Shown here: in pieces, positions 1 through 13,800 of the stretch
Layout: every line of letters starts with the position of its first letter
How positions within the stretch are numbered: position 1 is the first letter of the stretch
Assembly (NCBI RefSeq): GCF_005239225.2
Contig: NC_133295.1
Span: forward strand, 9,548,001-9,612,000
Length of the DNA stretch: 64,000 nucleotides
Direction: 5' to 3'
From: Populus alba
Lineage: Eukaryota; Streptophyta; Magnoliopsida; Malpighiales; Salicaceae
Program-made: the position numbers and the translations under genes
The notes under the pieces: generated by a model
Databases searched by the model: none
What the model was told of the DNA's origin: nothing
The model's input: the letters and a program-made list of their open reading frames with translations, nothing else

Positions 1-39
1 CCTAAATATTATTATAGGAAATTATTTGAAATGTTATAA

Positions 40-540
40 ATTTTGACTCAAATGTTTAAGAGTGTGGAGGGTTACCATAAAAAGATAGAGATTTTTATGA
101 TTAGAGCTAATATTATGGAGGTTACAAAGGCTAAAATGAGAAGGTTTTTAAATGGTTTAAATAAATAGATAAGTAATGTGGTTGAATTACAACATTATAT
201 TGAGCTAGAAGATCTGTTACACATGGCTGCTAAGATAAAGTGACAGTTGAAAAAAAATGGCAGTACATGTCAATGAGGTAATTCAGGTTCTTTTTTAGCT
301 CAGAGATCAAATTATAGGAGAGATAAGGCTGCTTCATCAAAGTCAAATACAATGAAAGGCAAAGTTGAACCACTTAAAGCATTGAGGAAGGATTCAACCA
401 CTAAATAGAAAGGTAAAACTAAAACTCAAACTATTTATAACTATGAACGTTTGCTGAGAAAATTGTTGATTGATAATGAATACTTGAATGGAAGTTTAAA
501 GGGTAAGGTAGAGAACCAAACCATTGTAAAAATTAGCGAG
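40..540 (+). pseudogene. Decayed Ty3/gypsy retrotransposon gag remnant
   Basis: Reading from about 73 gives YHKKIEIFMIRANIMEV, then MRRFLNGLNK, a stop, ISNVVELQHYIELEDLLHM, and after another stop QLKKNGS. This order matches the gag capsid region of plant Ty3/gypsy elements (typical family wording is MIRANV, RFLNGLN, VVELQHYVELEDLVHMA). Several in-frame stops are visible (about 166, 241 and 405), and no zinc knuckle, protease or reverse transcriptase follows. It is therefore an old, dead fragment, probably truncated by the window edge on the left. The right boundary is vague. Family assignment is from recalled motifs, not a search. Confidence 0.75.
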
Positions 541-1560
541 CCTTTTTCTCTCACTACCAATCTCATTGTATTTGTGCATTGATTAATTGTGTATTATTGT
601 TGCTAAAAATCAAAGTGGTTATTTTATTGAAGTTTGTGAAGTTAAATTTAGCCCTAATTCGCCATTTCTATCAAAGGTTATTTTAGTTTTTTAAAATGTG
701 AATCGGTGAGTTAAATGGTGTCTTTGGCAATACCCTTTTGATTCACTTTTCTATTATACAATAAACCGTTATTTTACTAACGGGGTTACTCTTGAAGTGA
801 CAACATATAATTTAAAAAAAACTATTATATTATTTTTGTTATTTTTATTTGTAAATATATTTTTGATAACTTTTATGTTACAACATATATCTTCTGTTGT
901 TGTGAGTGGACTCAAGTTGGATCAACGAGACTTCATTCATGGTTAATAAGTATGAGTGAAGCCCTGGAAGTATATTTTAAACATATTTAAAAGAATGTAG
1001 TCAAAATTATAATAACATAAAAACAAAAAATAAAGTGTTAAGAGTTTCGAAAAAAGATTAGTTTTTAAATTAAATATGATTATAAAAAAATAAATTAATT
1101 TCTATATTGAAAACAACTTCATTGTTTTTTTTTTTTAATTATATCTTCAATTTTTTTCTTGTTTTAATATTTTTATTCAATATGAACAATAAAATTGACT
1201 CCTTATTTTTTTTTTTTTAATTTTATTCTTAAACCTTTTGTTTCCAATTTAATATTTTGTAACTTTATTACCAAAGACAAAGTTGTAAATTACGGTAAAA
1301 AAAATATAATTTTTCTCTAAATTTTTTAAAGCCAAATTATGCTTATACTAATATTAAAAATAAATTTTAAAAAATAAAAAAAATAATTTTAATAAATTTC
1401 AAAACACTTTATTCCGTCCATATCTGTCCGCTCAAGCCTTTTCCCGATTTGACAATGTGCTGTGGATCCCAAATGATAGCAATCCGTATAATAACCTGCC
1501 ACGTGGAGGAATAGATCATTGATTTATTATCGTTGACAACTCATTGACCGAGTTTTAAAT
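541..1560. other. AT-rich intergenic DNA, no gene seen
   Basis: This stretch is very AT-rich, with poly-T and poly-A runs (1120-1220) and no open frame of note. The right end (about 1420-1560) is more GC-rich and probably begins the transportin gene promoter. Confidence 0.6.
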
Positions 1561-1580
1561 GGCCAGCAAGTAAATCCGAC

Positions 1581-1682
1581 GGCCCAAAAACGCTAACCCT
1601 ACTTCTCTGATAAAAATCCCAAAACCCACAAAATCTTCGATTGAAGGGGGCGCCAAAACCCCCCTCATTTTATATATATAAA
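1581..1682 (+). promoter_or_regulatory. Core promoter of the transportin gene: site II, telo-box, E2F-like site, TATA box
   Basis: GGCCCA at 1581-1586 is a site II (TGGGCY-class) element read on the opposite strand. AACCCTA at 1595-1601 is a telo-box. GGCGCCAAA at 1649-1657 reads TTTGGCGCC on the minus strand and fits the E2F consensus TTTSGCGCS. A TATATATATA run at 1671-1680 serves as TATA box. A CT-repeat at about 1702-1717 lies near the expected start site. Site II plus telo-box is known from plant ribosomal and other growth-linked housekeeping genes, which suits a nuclear import receptor. No ATG occurs between the CT tract and the start codon at 1844. Function is inferred from motifs alone. 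Confidence 0.55.
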
Positions 1683-1843
1683 AAATCATACTCAAACAAA
1701 ACTCTCTCTCTCTCTCATAAGTAATATTATCTCTTCTATTATTATTATTATTATTATTATTAATCTCTGTAAATCAAACGATTTCTCTGTGAAGTTCGAT
1801 TAGGGTTTTTTTTTTAATTTAATTTTTTTTTTTGTGTTGAGAA

Positions 1844-4800
1844 ATGGAGCTTCAAAATTCAGTGAAGGAAGCTCTAAACGCACTGTACCATCATCCAGAC
1901 GATGCGTTTCGTATGGAAGCCGATCGATGGCTACAAAACTTTCAGCGCACAATCGATGCCTGGCAGGTACTCTATGTTCTTTCATTTTCCTTTCTTTTTT
2001 TTTGGTCAGATTCAATTTTTATTAATGGGTTTATTAGCTAGGTTAGTGAAGTAGTTTCCAAATTGATAGAGCTAGATTTTTTTTTAATATTTTTTAGCTC
2101 CATTATCACAATTTATCGTCTTTTGAGTGTTGAGTTTGTTTGGAATTTGAGTTTTGTGCATGCTTTAATTGTTTCGTGCACATTGGAAGTAGCTGATTGT
2201 AACATTAGGGTTTTGTTTGGTGTTGGAGCGTTATTTTATCATCGAGAAGACTTGGATTTAGGGAAATTAGAATTAGAATTTTTAATTTTGTGAGTGTTAT
2301 TGATAATTGATTACTTAATTTTTTTTCAATGTCCGACATGATGAAGTTAAGAGTTATCTACTTATTACTATCTAGAAGAATTTTTTTTTTTTTCTGCATC
2401 AGAGCTGAAAATCGGATAGGAACGATTCTAACATGGAAGGGGGATTAGTGGATGTGTACTTATGACACATGGCGTCAGCTATGGAATTTAGATTTTGCAC
2501 ACGAACCTGGTTTGGGGTAGAGCTTGTTGACATAAGTTTTTGTTGAGCATGGACAAAATCATCTTGGTCTGGTCATTTTTTTCCATCTTATTCCAAAACT
2601 TGTATATTTTTGCTTATGCAAATTTCTGCAATGAGGATAAGAGATTAGGGCTTTGTTTTGAGGTTCTGGCTTATTGGTTGGCTGGCTTTGGGCTTGACTT
2701 GATTAAGTACTGTGTGCTGTTTAGTTCAGTTTTCTTGGAGGAAGTTGGAATATATCAAAGATGAGTTCTATAAAAATAGTAAAGGTCGCTTTACATGAAC
2801 ATTATTCTTATAGATGCTTGAATATTATAATAGCAAGTTCACTCTTGGCTTAACCAGTGTTTTAATAAACACTGCAATAGGTCTCTATCCTAATTTATTT
2901 TCAATACTTTTACCAACTGTCCAGTTTCCTATCTCTACTTTGGTTGGAAAGCTTTCTGTACTTTCATTATAATTTATTTATTTATTATTATTATTATTTT
3001 TTTTTTGCATTTAGGTCGCTGATAATTTGCTTCACGATGCCACTAGCAATCTGGAAACCTTAATATTCTGTTCTCAAACCCTAAGAAGCAAGGTAACTTC
3101 GATATTCATTTAATCCACAAAGTTTAAGTGCATGCTTGTTAATATTAGCATATTTTGATTGCTCCTTTAACATCAGGTGGTTCCTTCCTTTCTGCTTTTT
3201 AGTTTTTCCCCTTTAATTCTTGGATGATCAATGATTTTATCCATTTGTATTCAATCTTAGGTACAACGAGATTTTGAAGAACTGCCCTCTGAAGCCTTTC
3301 GACCATTGCGTAGTTCCTTAAATGTGAGTGGGCTTTCGTATATACTTGTAATCATTGTTGAAGTTTGGTTTTAATTTCTTATGAATTATTACTGCACTCT
3401 TGTATAAATTTAGATCTCTTCTATCTAATAGACAAGCCTTTGAAACTAATAATGATAGTTTCTCTACTGTAGGAATGTAGTCATTCATTTTTGAATATTG
3501 CCGTGCTCTGATATTGATTACTGTAGTGCATTTTAAAGATAATTTTAACTCTAGTTGTGCCAGTGGTGTGGATTGCCAGTCAGATTTGCTTTAAAGGTAG
3601 TATTCTTATTTGTTTAAACCACCTTTTGGGACTCCCAGCATTTTTTTTTTTTTGCCTCTTCGTGCATTTAGCACTTGTCAAGAAGTGAGTGAAGATGACT
3701 TGAGACGATCTTCAGTGTCCACAATCTTAACTAAATTATAATTAGTTTTATGAGAGCCAAATTAATAGATAGATTTGTCACCACTATCTGTCATTTATCT
3801 TGAAAGTTGCATTTTTCCAAGGGGAAACCTGGTTTCGTTCACATGCACAGGAAGACATGGAGTTCAATTTGTTTGTTAGAGAAGTAATTGGATATCACTG
3901 TGTAGTTTTATGGTTTGTAATCTGTCTGTTTCTCTTCTTTAAGTTTCAGATTCAGATTTTTGTCTTTTGACTCCTGTGATACTTATTTTAGTATTTAAGT
4001 TTTGTGCTTCATGTGAAATGATTCTCGATGTTTTGTGCATGATGCACGTGCTTGCCAACATAGTTTTTAACTGTTTGCTTATACTGTCTATGGAATTTAA
4101 TTGCAGACCTTGTTAAAAAAATTTCATAGAGGCCCCCCTAAAGTCAGGACTCAGGTATTACTAAGAAAGTTCTACATAAGCCCTTGTAATGTTACATTTT
4201 GATGCCAAGATGATATGGACTTCATTTGTTTGGCTTGTAGATTAGCATTGCTGTGGCTGCCTTGGCTGTACAAGTTCCTCCTGAGGATTGGGGGGATGGC
4301 GGTATTGTAAATTGGCTCAAGGATGAGATGACTTCACATCCAGAATATATACCTGGATTTCTGGAGCTGCTTACAGTTTTACCAGAGGTACACCAGTTAC
4401 ACTTTTGCATTTTCTGATTTACTTTATTTTATTATCCGTGCTTTAGGGATGCATAGCAAGCTTAGTTGCATAGGCTTTGGATTTTACCCCTAAATAACCT
4501 TATCAACAACGTGACACAACATGAGAGAGAGAATCAAACTACCTGCAATTAACTTTTTGCCAAAGAGAGAGAGAGATATGATTCTGGAGTTCTTGATCAA
4601 TGGCATTCTCTCCTACCCATAACAATTTGGGTCAAGCTCAAGAATAGAGACAAGAAAGGATATATGTCTGTCTTCATTTCCCTTACCTCCTATTGAACTT
4701 AAAAAAATAGCAAGAGAAAAAAAAAAAAGGTAAGACTTTGCAGTCTACACGCCTCTAGGACTCTCCCTCTGGTCATAACTAGTAAGGTCTATACTCTTTT

Positions 4801-7800
4801 TAAAAGACCCATGTATTTAACTGATAAAACCCACCATGTTTTCAAGTTAAAGGTCATATTCTAAAATTAACACCTATCTACACTTAAAAATGGTTACTCA
4901 CTCACTTAAGGAAGACTTTGAAAATAGTTAGTATTTGATTTAGTAACAGCAACAAGGAAATGAGGAGGGGGAAGAAGCTTAAATTATTACTCCTGAAATT
5001 TTTTAATATAAATTTTACATCTGAAGGATGTTTATTCCTAAAGTACTTGTGTATCTTTGTCCAAAACTTGGGACGCTTTTAAGCAGAGTATCTCTATTCT
5101 AAAATTTGAAATTAATTGTGTTTTACCTTGCCCTCACCTATGCCTGGCACACTTACTTGAGTCTGAGCAACATAGTAAGAAAAACTATGTACATTTTGTC
5201 CGCACAAACCTTAATTGCAGTTATCAGTTCCAAGTGAAATGTGATTGGCTGAAAATCACTATTCGCAAAAGGGTTAATAGTCTAAAGTCCGCATAGAGGC
5301 AATTCAAGGGAGTGGTGTTTTATCATTTTTTTTTTTTTTCGCAAAATGCTTTCATGCATTCTTTATCAAAGAACAGGTAAAAATACTGTTCTTATCATAA
5401 AAAACTAATTTTCAACTTTCTCTAGTTTACAGTTGAACAAATAAAACGAGCCTTTCACCAGGGGCACCCCCCTTCCCTAACCACCCAAAAGAAAGATGAA
5501 TTCTTGTTTGGATATCTCAACCATAAGCAATTTACTAATTTTAATAAGTATTAAGCAGTAATGTTTTCCTTTTCTTTTTGTGAGTTATAGCCTGATCTAA
5601 AGAAAGTACTGCTTTCATATCAGAAAGACCTGAAGGATAGAAATGTCTGGCTAGGTATGATTTTAGAAGCATAGCTTGTTTCTTTTTGGAGGGATACTGT
5701 TTTGCTTTATAGCTCAATTTCTCTTTGTTGTTAGGTGAACCTTTAGGCTCTTTCTTTTTGTGATTGTGAGAAGGATGCTGTATTACTATTACAAAATATT
5801 AAAATGTGTCAATCACCCACATCTTTTGTGAATGGTTATAATCACCTGGTTTGTGGGAAAATAGGTCTTGCTATATTCATTACATTGCTGATGCCTCTTC
5901 TTTCCTGTTTGTGTTTTCATTCTTTTCAGGAAGTATTCAACTACAAGATAGCTGCTCGTCCAGAAAGACGCCGCCAATTTGAGAAAGAGCTCACTTCCCA
6001 AATAGAAGTCGCTCTTAATATTTTGACAGCTTGCTTGAAAATAAGTGAGCTAAAGGAGCAGGTGAAAACTGTCTTATGTTGTATTCTTCCATTTCTACTG
6101 CTATTAAGCATAACAAATTTATTATGCAAACCCGCCATTAATAGATGCTGTTTTGAAATGGTCATTTCTCAGTTATGGTTCCACTTAAGGGCGTAATTTG
6201 TTGATAGGCATGCTTGCAAATTCTTTTGGAATGTATCAAGTATTGTTAATCAAAACAAGGCCCATCTTTTATCAGCTTTCATTTTTTTGGGTTTCTGTTG
6301 ATGAATCAAGTTTCTGCTAATATGCATGTGCAAAAGTATTCAATCAGTTTCATGCTGTAGTTTGCCATGCACTAGTCGGGAAGAGTGATTAAATTAATGT
6401 ACTGAGAGAGGAGGGGGAGAGGTAAACTAAAAAAGATTCCTTATCCTCAATAGGTGCTGCTTTCACGTTCCCATAATGTACTTGTCTCTGAACCTAATCC
6501 CATTCCTGTGTTTACATGCATCCATCTTAAAATCCTCATCTCAGTTAAGTTCATTTTATGTATAGTGTGTGTTTCTTAACCATCCAGTGCTGACTACCAC
6601 AGCGAATAGCCTGTCTACTTGTAATTTATATTCCCTCAGTCCATAATTAGTGTCCTCCATGCCTCATTGAACATGTTCTAATTTATTTTTTAAATTAATA
6701 TATATTTATTCTCATTCAAATAGTATATTTTTTAATGTTCTAGAAGTTGAGGACGAATTATACTCCTTTTCTAACTTTCAGATTATAATTAAATTAAAAA
6801 GTGGTTTGTAACACACAGAGGACACTTAATATGTTACTGAGGGAGTAAACTTACCCTTCAGCTTAGTAGGGATTTTTTGATAGCATCGCACCTGTTGTGC
6901 TTCTCTATTTAAACCACCATGCATTGGTGCAAATAAGATGTCTCATTTTTTTAAATTTAAATTACTTTAGTTTATTTCTGATTTTTTCTTGAAGATTGGA
7001 TATACAATGTGTGAGATATAAATGGTTTCTTGTCCATGATCTTGTTGGAATAAGAATATGATTATTAATATGGGGAACATTATTGCAATAGTTTTGCATC
7101 CCATGGAACCAAAAATATCAACTTTTTGAAATCCATTTTCATTTATTTCACCATGCAGAACCTCATTTCTGATGAGATGGTTGCATTATCTCTGAGCCTT
7201 GTCAGTGTGATTTTCCATTATTCATTCAGTAAAATCTTTGAGGTCATTCCATCTAGTTATTCTTTTTGTGCTGGGCCACATTGTTTTTTTGTTCCTTGTA
7301 GAAGCTGCCTGACAAGCTTCTAAGAGCAGACCTAAAAGAGCAGAATAAAGGCTTTTCTCCCAGTTCATTTTGTCATTAGCATGTTTCTTATCTAGCCTTT
7401 TTTTTAGTATATTAGTGTTATATAAAATATCTGCTCTGAATGGTGTCTTAATTGGGGCCATTTTGTTCTTTCTTCAGGTTCTTGAGGCATTTGCTTCTTG
7501 GCTTCGACTAAGGCATGGGTACGTGTTTCCTTATATACATGTTTTTTTCTGGGGCATGCATGTGTTTGGTTAAGTAATGTTGTTATTGATTTTGAATCAG
7601 TACGAAATTGTATTGTGAAATCTGATTAGTAGTCTAAAATGGTGCTTGGTAAGAGAAAATGATATTAGAAATTCTAGCAAGAGATCTAGTAGTCAAATTA
7701 TTTGAAATTTCTATAATGTCATATGTTCACTTGAAAAGGCATCCCTGTTGTTTTATTGTGAGAAAAGATCAGAACATTCCCATCTGGATGTCCAAGAAAA

Positions 7801-10800
7801 TTTTATGCATGATATGCCATGTTGCTTTTATGTGAGGTCATAATCTGCAAGTAGCCTGCAAATCAACTGCATGTTTGGACTGAGGGAAGTGAGAGTGGAT
7901 AAAAGATAAATGAAAGTGAGAGAGGAATCCTATTTTCTTTGTTTCAGAGAGGAGGTGAAATGGGGTGAAGATTTTAGCCCAGGGCCACATAAATCAATTT
8001 CTGCAAAATGAGAAGAAAGTGGAGTTTATGCAGCTTGAATTTTTTGTTATGTACTTACATTCACAAAAGTTTTAGAGTTATGCTATCACATACTAAGTCA
8101 TCTTTCGTTCATTTGTTATCAATAGATTTTAATGTGAAAATGTATTTTTGAAATTCAAAATTTAAACCCCCCCCCCTGCTTTTTTATTAGTTTTTAAAAT
8201 AAGAAAAAGTTACTGATTTGGTCTCCCTCCATTTTCAATCCAATCCAAAACATTATGAAATTATGATATCTCTTGAACTTTCTGTCCCTTTCGTTTCTCC
8301 TTAATTTCATTCTTCCTGTAACTTTTTTTCCGTAAACAAACTGCCAACGTTCCTTTTATTCCAATGTTGTTTATTTGATGATACTGATTTATAACTAAGT
8401 TTGTGTTTGTTGACACCATCTTGCTGTCAGTACATTATTACCAACTTGTTCTGTAATTTGGCCCTCTGCGAGCACTAAAATTTTAATGGTTATTTTAACT
8501 TCTGTTGGGTTCAGGATCCCCGGTTCCTTGCTTGCATGTCATCCATTGGTGCATACAGCTCTATCAAGTTTGAATTCTGAGATACTTTCAGAGGCAGCTG
8601 TAAATGGTATTGCAGTTGAAACCAGCTATATTTGTTCAAAATTATTTTGGTAGTTTCTGTAACTTCATACTGATGACGTTTCATCATTTTTTTTTTTAAT
8701 TTCTGTAAAGTTCTTAAAATTTTAGGAACATAATTGATGTTATCCTGCTCTTGAGCCATAACAAGGGCATGGCTGTATTTACCCTGTTGCATCTGTGCTT
8801 CCTATAGTTTATTTGTTTCTTGGGAACTGTATCTACAACACTCATGTATTAAATCTGTATCTCTTTATCTATCCAACCCACTTGGTCCCCCCCTCTTAAA
8901 GCTGGATGATTTACATATTTAACTACTTTTTTTTAATTCTTTTCCCAGAATTTCAGGAAGATGCTGTTATTATTTAATGAAATCTTTTGCATGTCAATCA
9001 TACATCTTTTCTTCATCTTCACAAATGTGGTTGGCAGCCAGCACAGTTGTAATCTGTAGAGGACTAGAGGATCTGTAGGTGTGTTTGGAGTCCTGGACTC
9101 AGTCTTCTACTTTCCCTGATTTGTGCAGTCATATCAGAATTAATACATTACACAACAGCTGGAAACTCTGGTGGTATTCCTGTACAGATGCCTTTAATTC
9201 AAGTGATTGTGCCTCAAGTCATGAGTCTAAAGGAGCAACTCAGAGATCCTTCAAAGGTATTGCATTCATAAAGTTTCTTGTGGCTGTTGCGGTTATTTAT
9301 CCCAATGAGTGATGATATTGTATCATAATAGATGTGCTAAACAAGTAACTTAAAAACAATGTTCTCCTATTAAAGTGGTGTGTGGTTCATTTGAATTCAC
9401 TCATTCTCTTTCCTTGCTGGGGGGGGGTAGGCCTTGAATTGTAGCATCACACTCCACAGAGGGTTCGAAACTCAAAGTTGGAGCCTATTTACTTGTGATT
9501 TTTATTGAAATGCTTTTGAATACATTTCTCAAAATTAATAATCTTGGGATATTGATGGTTTGTTGGTTATTGAGTAGCTATTCATACTCTTATGCAGTTT
9601 TTAAAGAAAAACATGTTATTCAAATGCATTCAATTTCATAAAAATAAATGAATTTATCAAACAAATTTGGATTTATGGGAAATGTTGGATGTGTTTTTCA
9701 AGAAGTGTACTATGGGAGGGGATTAGAGATAATTGTTAATATACAGTTAAGAAAGAGAAGTGATATGAAGTAAGGAAATTCTCAGGAATACATGAACCGA
9801 AATGCATGTGTGCGTGCATGTTTGTTTGTTTATATACATACTTTATTTTTATAATTATGCTTTTAATGTGTTTTTCCAAAATGATTAATTTTTTACTATA
9901 AGTTGGTGGGGATTTCCACAGATCTGAATGAGTCATGTTCTATTCAAATGATGCATTATAAGATTAAGATAATTAGCAACTGTTTTTCCCCAACTCACAT
10001 AACATTTTGTTCGGAATAATATGAAGATGATGATCTAAATTTGCTAATTGATAAATGGCTTACATCCATTGGATGGGAATTCTAGGTGAGTTGGTGTGAA
10101 TCAATCATTTGCTGACATGGTTCTAAGTTTTTGCCTTTGGAGGAAGTTGGCTCCTGCAAATTTCATATTACAAGGAGCTGCATGCTTGTGCCAGCAATTC
10201 TGGGATAATATTCATAGTTCCTTGCATTTTATTTGGTGGAGATGCTCCACACCCTTTGCACCATGAAGATGTTCTAGGCTTGAATTTTTATTTCCTTTCA
10301 TTAGTGGATTTTTAATTGGAGTTACTCTTTCAACATATTTGCACACATGGTCTTGGTGAGACCAATGTAGCAAATTGTATATTGTTATTTAAACATGGTT
10401 TTTCTTTTAGGATGAAGAAGATGTGAAGGCCATTGCTAGATTATTTGCAGACATGGGTGATTCATATGTCGAGCTGATTGCAGCTGGTAAAAACTTTTCC
10501 TATCAATAGTAGCCTATTCAAGGTTTTTGTTTGTTCTTTTATCGTAAGGTGCAGCTATTTTTGCTTCTTTTTGTCCACTTTTCTTTGAATCGATACAGAG
10601 TGCTTTTGGTTGACTAATGAAGCCTGTTTTGTATGTGATCTTTCTCCTTTTCTGTTGATTAGCATTTTTGGAAATTTCCCTCTCGTTTGCAGGTTCTAAC
10701 GAGTCAATGATGATAGTAAACGCATTGTTAGAAGTTGCTTCACACCCAGAATATGACATTGCTTCAATGACATTTAATTTCTGGCACAGTCTTCAACATT

Positions 10801-13800
10801 TCTTGACTAAGAGGTGAATCCTTGTGGAGTTCTATTGCATTAGCTGCATCCCTTTCTAAAGGAATTTTGAATATGATGATTCTATTCTACCAGGGATTCG
10901 TATACTTCATTTGGTAATGAAGCATCCATTGAAGGTGAGAGTATGAGGAGGCTGCAAGTTTTTCGGTCACCCTATGAGTCCCTTGTGTCCCTGGTGAGTT
11001 TTCTGGTTTAGATTTTCAGAGCCTCAATATTAGTGCTATCAATTGTGAAATAACTTGAAGTAGTGGTGCATGTTTGCATACTATAAGAAGCTTCTATCCC
11101 TAAAATATACATGAAGTGGAAACAATTTTTGGGTACCAGTGTGTGATTTTGTACCCTAAGAAGATTCTATCTCCAAAAAATGCTTTGCTACTTTGGATGG
11201 TACTGCTGATTTATGCTCTCCTCCTTCGTCATTATTTCTCTTATTTGAATCAATTTGGTGGGATTGTTAACCGCATGCAACATAATGTATTTCTAGTGTA
11301 GTTGTATCTAATGAAGAGAAGCACATGCATGACTGATGTTTGACCAAAGCATGCTCATAGATTGTATGCTGTATTGGAGCTGTACTGCTCATACTTTAGC
11401 TATCAATGTAGTATGTGACATGGTAGTTACGTTGATAGCAGTATTTATCCTCGCTCACCCATCGTATGCTATGAATACACTGCCAAATTCTGTTTAAATC
11501 AAGATTCACAATTTGATATAGCATATAGGTTTTGCTTTCTTAAAAATGGAGGCTGCAGCAACATAATTATGAAAATACATTTGTTTTGTTATTCATTCCA
11601 AGTCCTTTTGAGAACTTAGAGTTGCCACATTAACAAACTTAAAGAGGTCTTTTTCTTTGTTTATTGCTTATTTGCTTCCAACTGCAGCTTTTGCAATTTC
11701 CATAATACTTTGGTCCATATCAATTTCCTTTTGGCTGTCAAGTTTGGTTTTGTCTCTGTCAATAAATTTTTACTTGTGAATAGTGGAAAATTTATTGCTC
11801 TGCTTTTGTTCTCTCAAGTTTTCATGGCTAGTTGAAGGGAAGGAAAATTCGTTTATGGTTTTCTTAAGTAAAAGCATGCATATGAATAAATAATCATTTT
11901 CCTTGTTGTATGTTTTTTCATAAAAAATCTTAAAGAGCTATGGCTTATCATCACAGGTTAGCTCTCGAGTTCAATATCCTCCAGATTATCAAACCCTGTC
12001 AGTTGAAGATCTCAAGGAATTCAAACAGACTAGATATGGTAATGATTGGCTGTTTGATATTGGATATTGTTTTGCTTTTCCTGTCATAAGCATTCTGGAG
12101 AATACTTTAGTGTTGTTTTAGATATTTCAAAACTCATCAAGCATACAAAAGGCATGGAAAGGTAATTTAATGTTGATCGTATTTCACTGCAACGAGAGCA
12201 TTTCCCAAAGACATTACTTAAGACGTTTTAAACTTGAAACCAGTGTCTTGTACCTTTTAGGTTACCAAGACATAAAACTGTAAAAATCTTATCATTCCTT
12301 TTGCTTTCTGACTAGGTTATGCTGTCAGATGTTTGATAGCTGAGTCTTAGATGACTAAAAGGATCAGTAATAAATGATTATTTTGGAAGAAGTGTGAAAA
12401 CACTGGTTAACTTCTTAGCATGTTGGTAATCTTGAGGAATTAGATTTTTGTTTTTGGAAAAAACATGTAGTTTTGGATTTTTTTATAAGGAAAATAGATT
12501 GATGAGGCGACTGGTTTATATAATTAGTTTGCATTCAGAAACTCTGGTAATAATAGAAATCAGACTAAACATATTGATGGGCTGACTGGTTTATATAGTT
12601 GATTCCAATGAGTTTGGTAGAGGGACTTGCATGAGTTGTTTGATAGAAATTATGAGTTTTCCAGAAATGTTTTCTTCAAAACAGGAAACTTATGAAAATG
12701 CCTTTGCTAACTGAAAATAAATATTGTTTTCTTGGAAATACATGCTTTTTAATTCTCCAGTTTTCTAGAAAACTGGAAAACACCAAATTAGCTGTATTCC
12801 AAATTCTCCATTATTATAAATAAGGGCCCTGTTTGGTTCATATAATGGTTTATGGTCATTCCTTTTATTATTTTCAATTTAAATAAAAAAAGGCCCTTGA
12901 TTTCTATTTTGGAAAATTCGTATATAATAAACATGTTTCCTTAATTTTCCATGGAAAAAAACTTTTTAGAATGAATAAGAAAACTAGAGATTGAAACAAA
13001 AAGGCTATTTTTGGAAAGTAAACACAACCTTAACCTCTAAACTTTTCTGTATCAGATTCTCTGATTCCCCCCCCCCCTCACACACACACACGCACATATA
13101 TTTCATTTGTGATTCTGTCAAATTTATCTGTTAAGAGCTTTGGATCCGTGGCTTGTATTGGCATGCTATGCATCATGAGAATAATAGGTGATAAAAGCAG
13201 CATAAATTCTGAGTGATGGTAATATAAAAGTTAGTTGAATCATAGTTCTTGCTTGGGTAGGGGGGCATATTTTTTTGGCAGAGTTTGTGCAGGGATATAC
13301 CTTTGTGGACTGGCACAAACAATGCAGTCAAGGGAAAAGTAGTGTAGGAAAATGTGGAGGTCCCTGTATGTACATGATGTGGAAATTGCATACAAATATT
13401 ATTGTGAGTAATTGACTGGTACACTGCTCATGTATCTCTTTCCTTTCTGACAGTCATTTGTCTGGTTGTTGGTGTTTTTATCTTTAATCATTAAAGTGTC
13501 TTTTAACTTTTGATCGGTCACTTTCACCTTATTTGATCAAACGCACACTTCTTGGCACAATCCAACGGTTGCTTTTAGTTTCAGGCAACAATTTGAATCA
13601 AAATATTGTTAAAAAATTTGTTTGCTCATTGGCATGTCCATCACTCAATTGGATAATTTCCTCCCCTCTGTTGCTATAGTTTTCGATCTTGCTCATTGAT
13701 TGCACTATTGCTGTTAGTATCTTTCAATTGCTGATTTGTTATCTACCTCTTTTTTTTTTCTTTTCTTTTTTTTTCAATTTGCCTGTTTTATATTCTACAT

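Noticed and set aside
5804..6196. 130-codon frame as a separate small gene
   Set aside because: It is transportin exon 6 (5930-6061) plus flanking intron sequence.
9421..9500. GGGTTCGAAACTC as a tRNA/SINE box B in transportin intron 9
   Set aside because: No matching box A or tail was found, so a SINE or tRNA gene is not supported.
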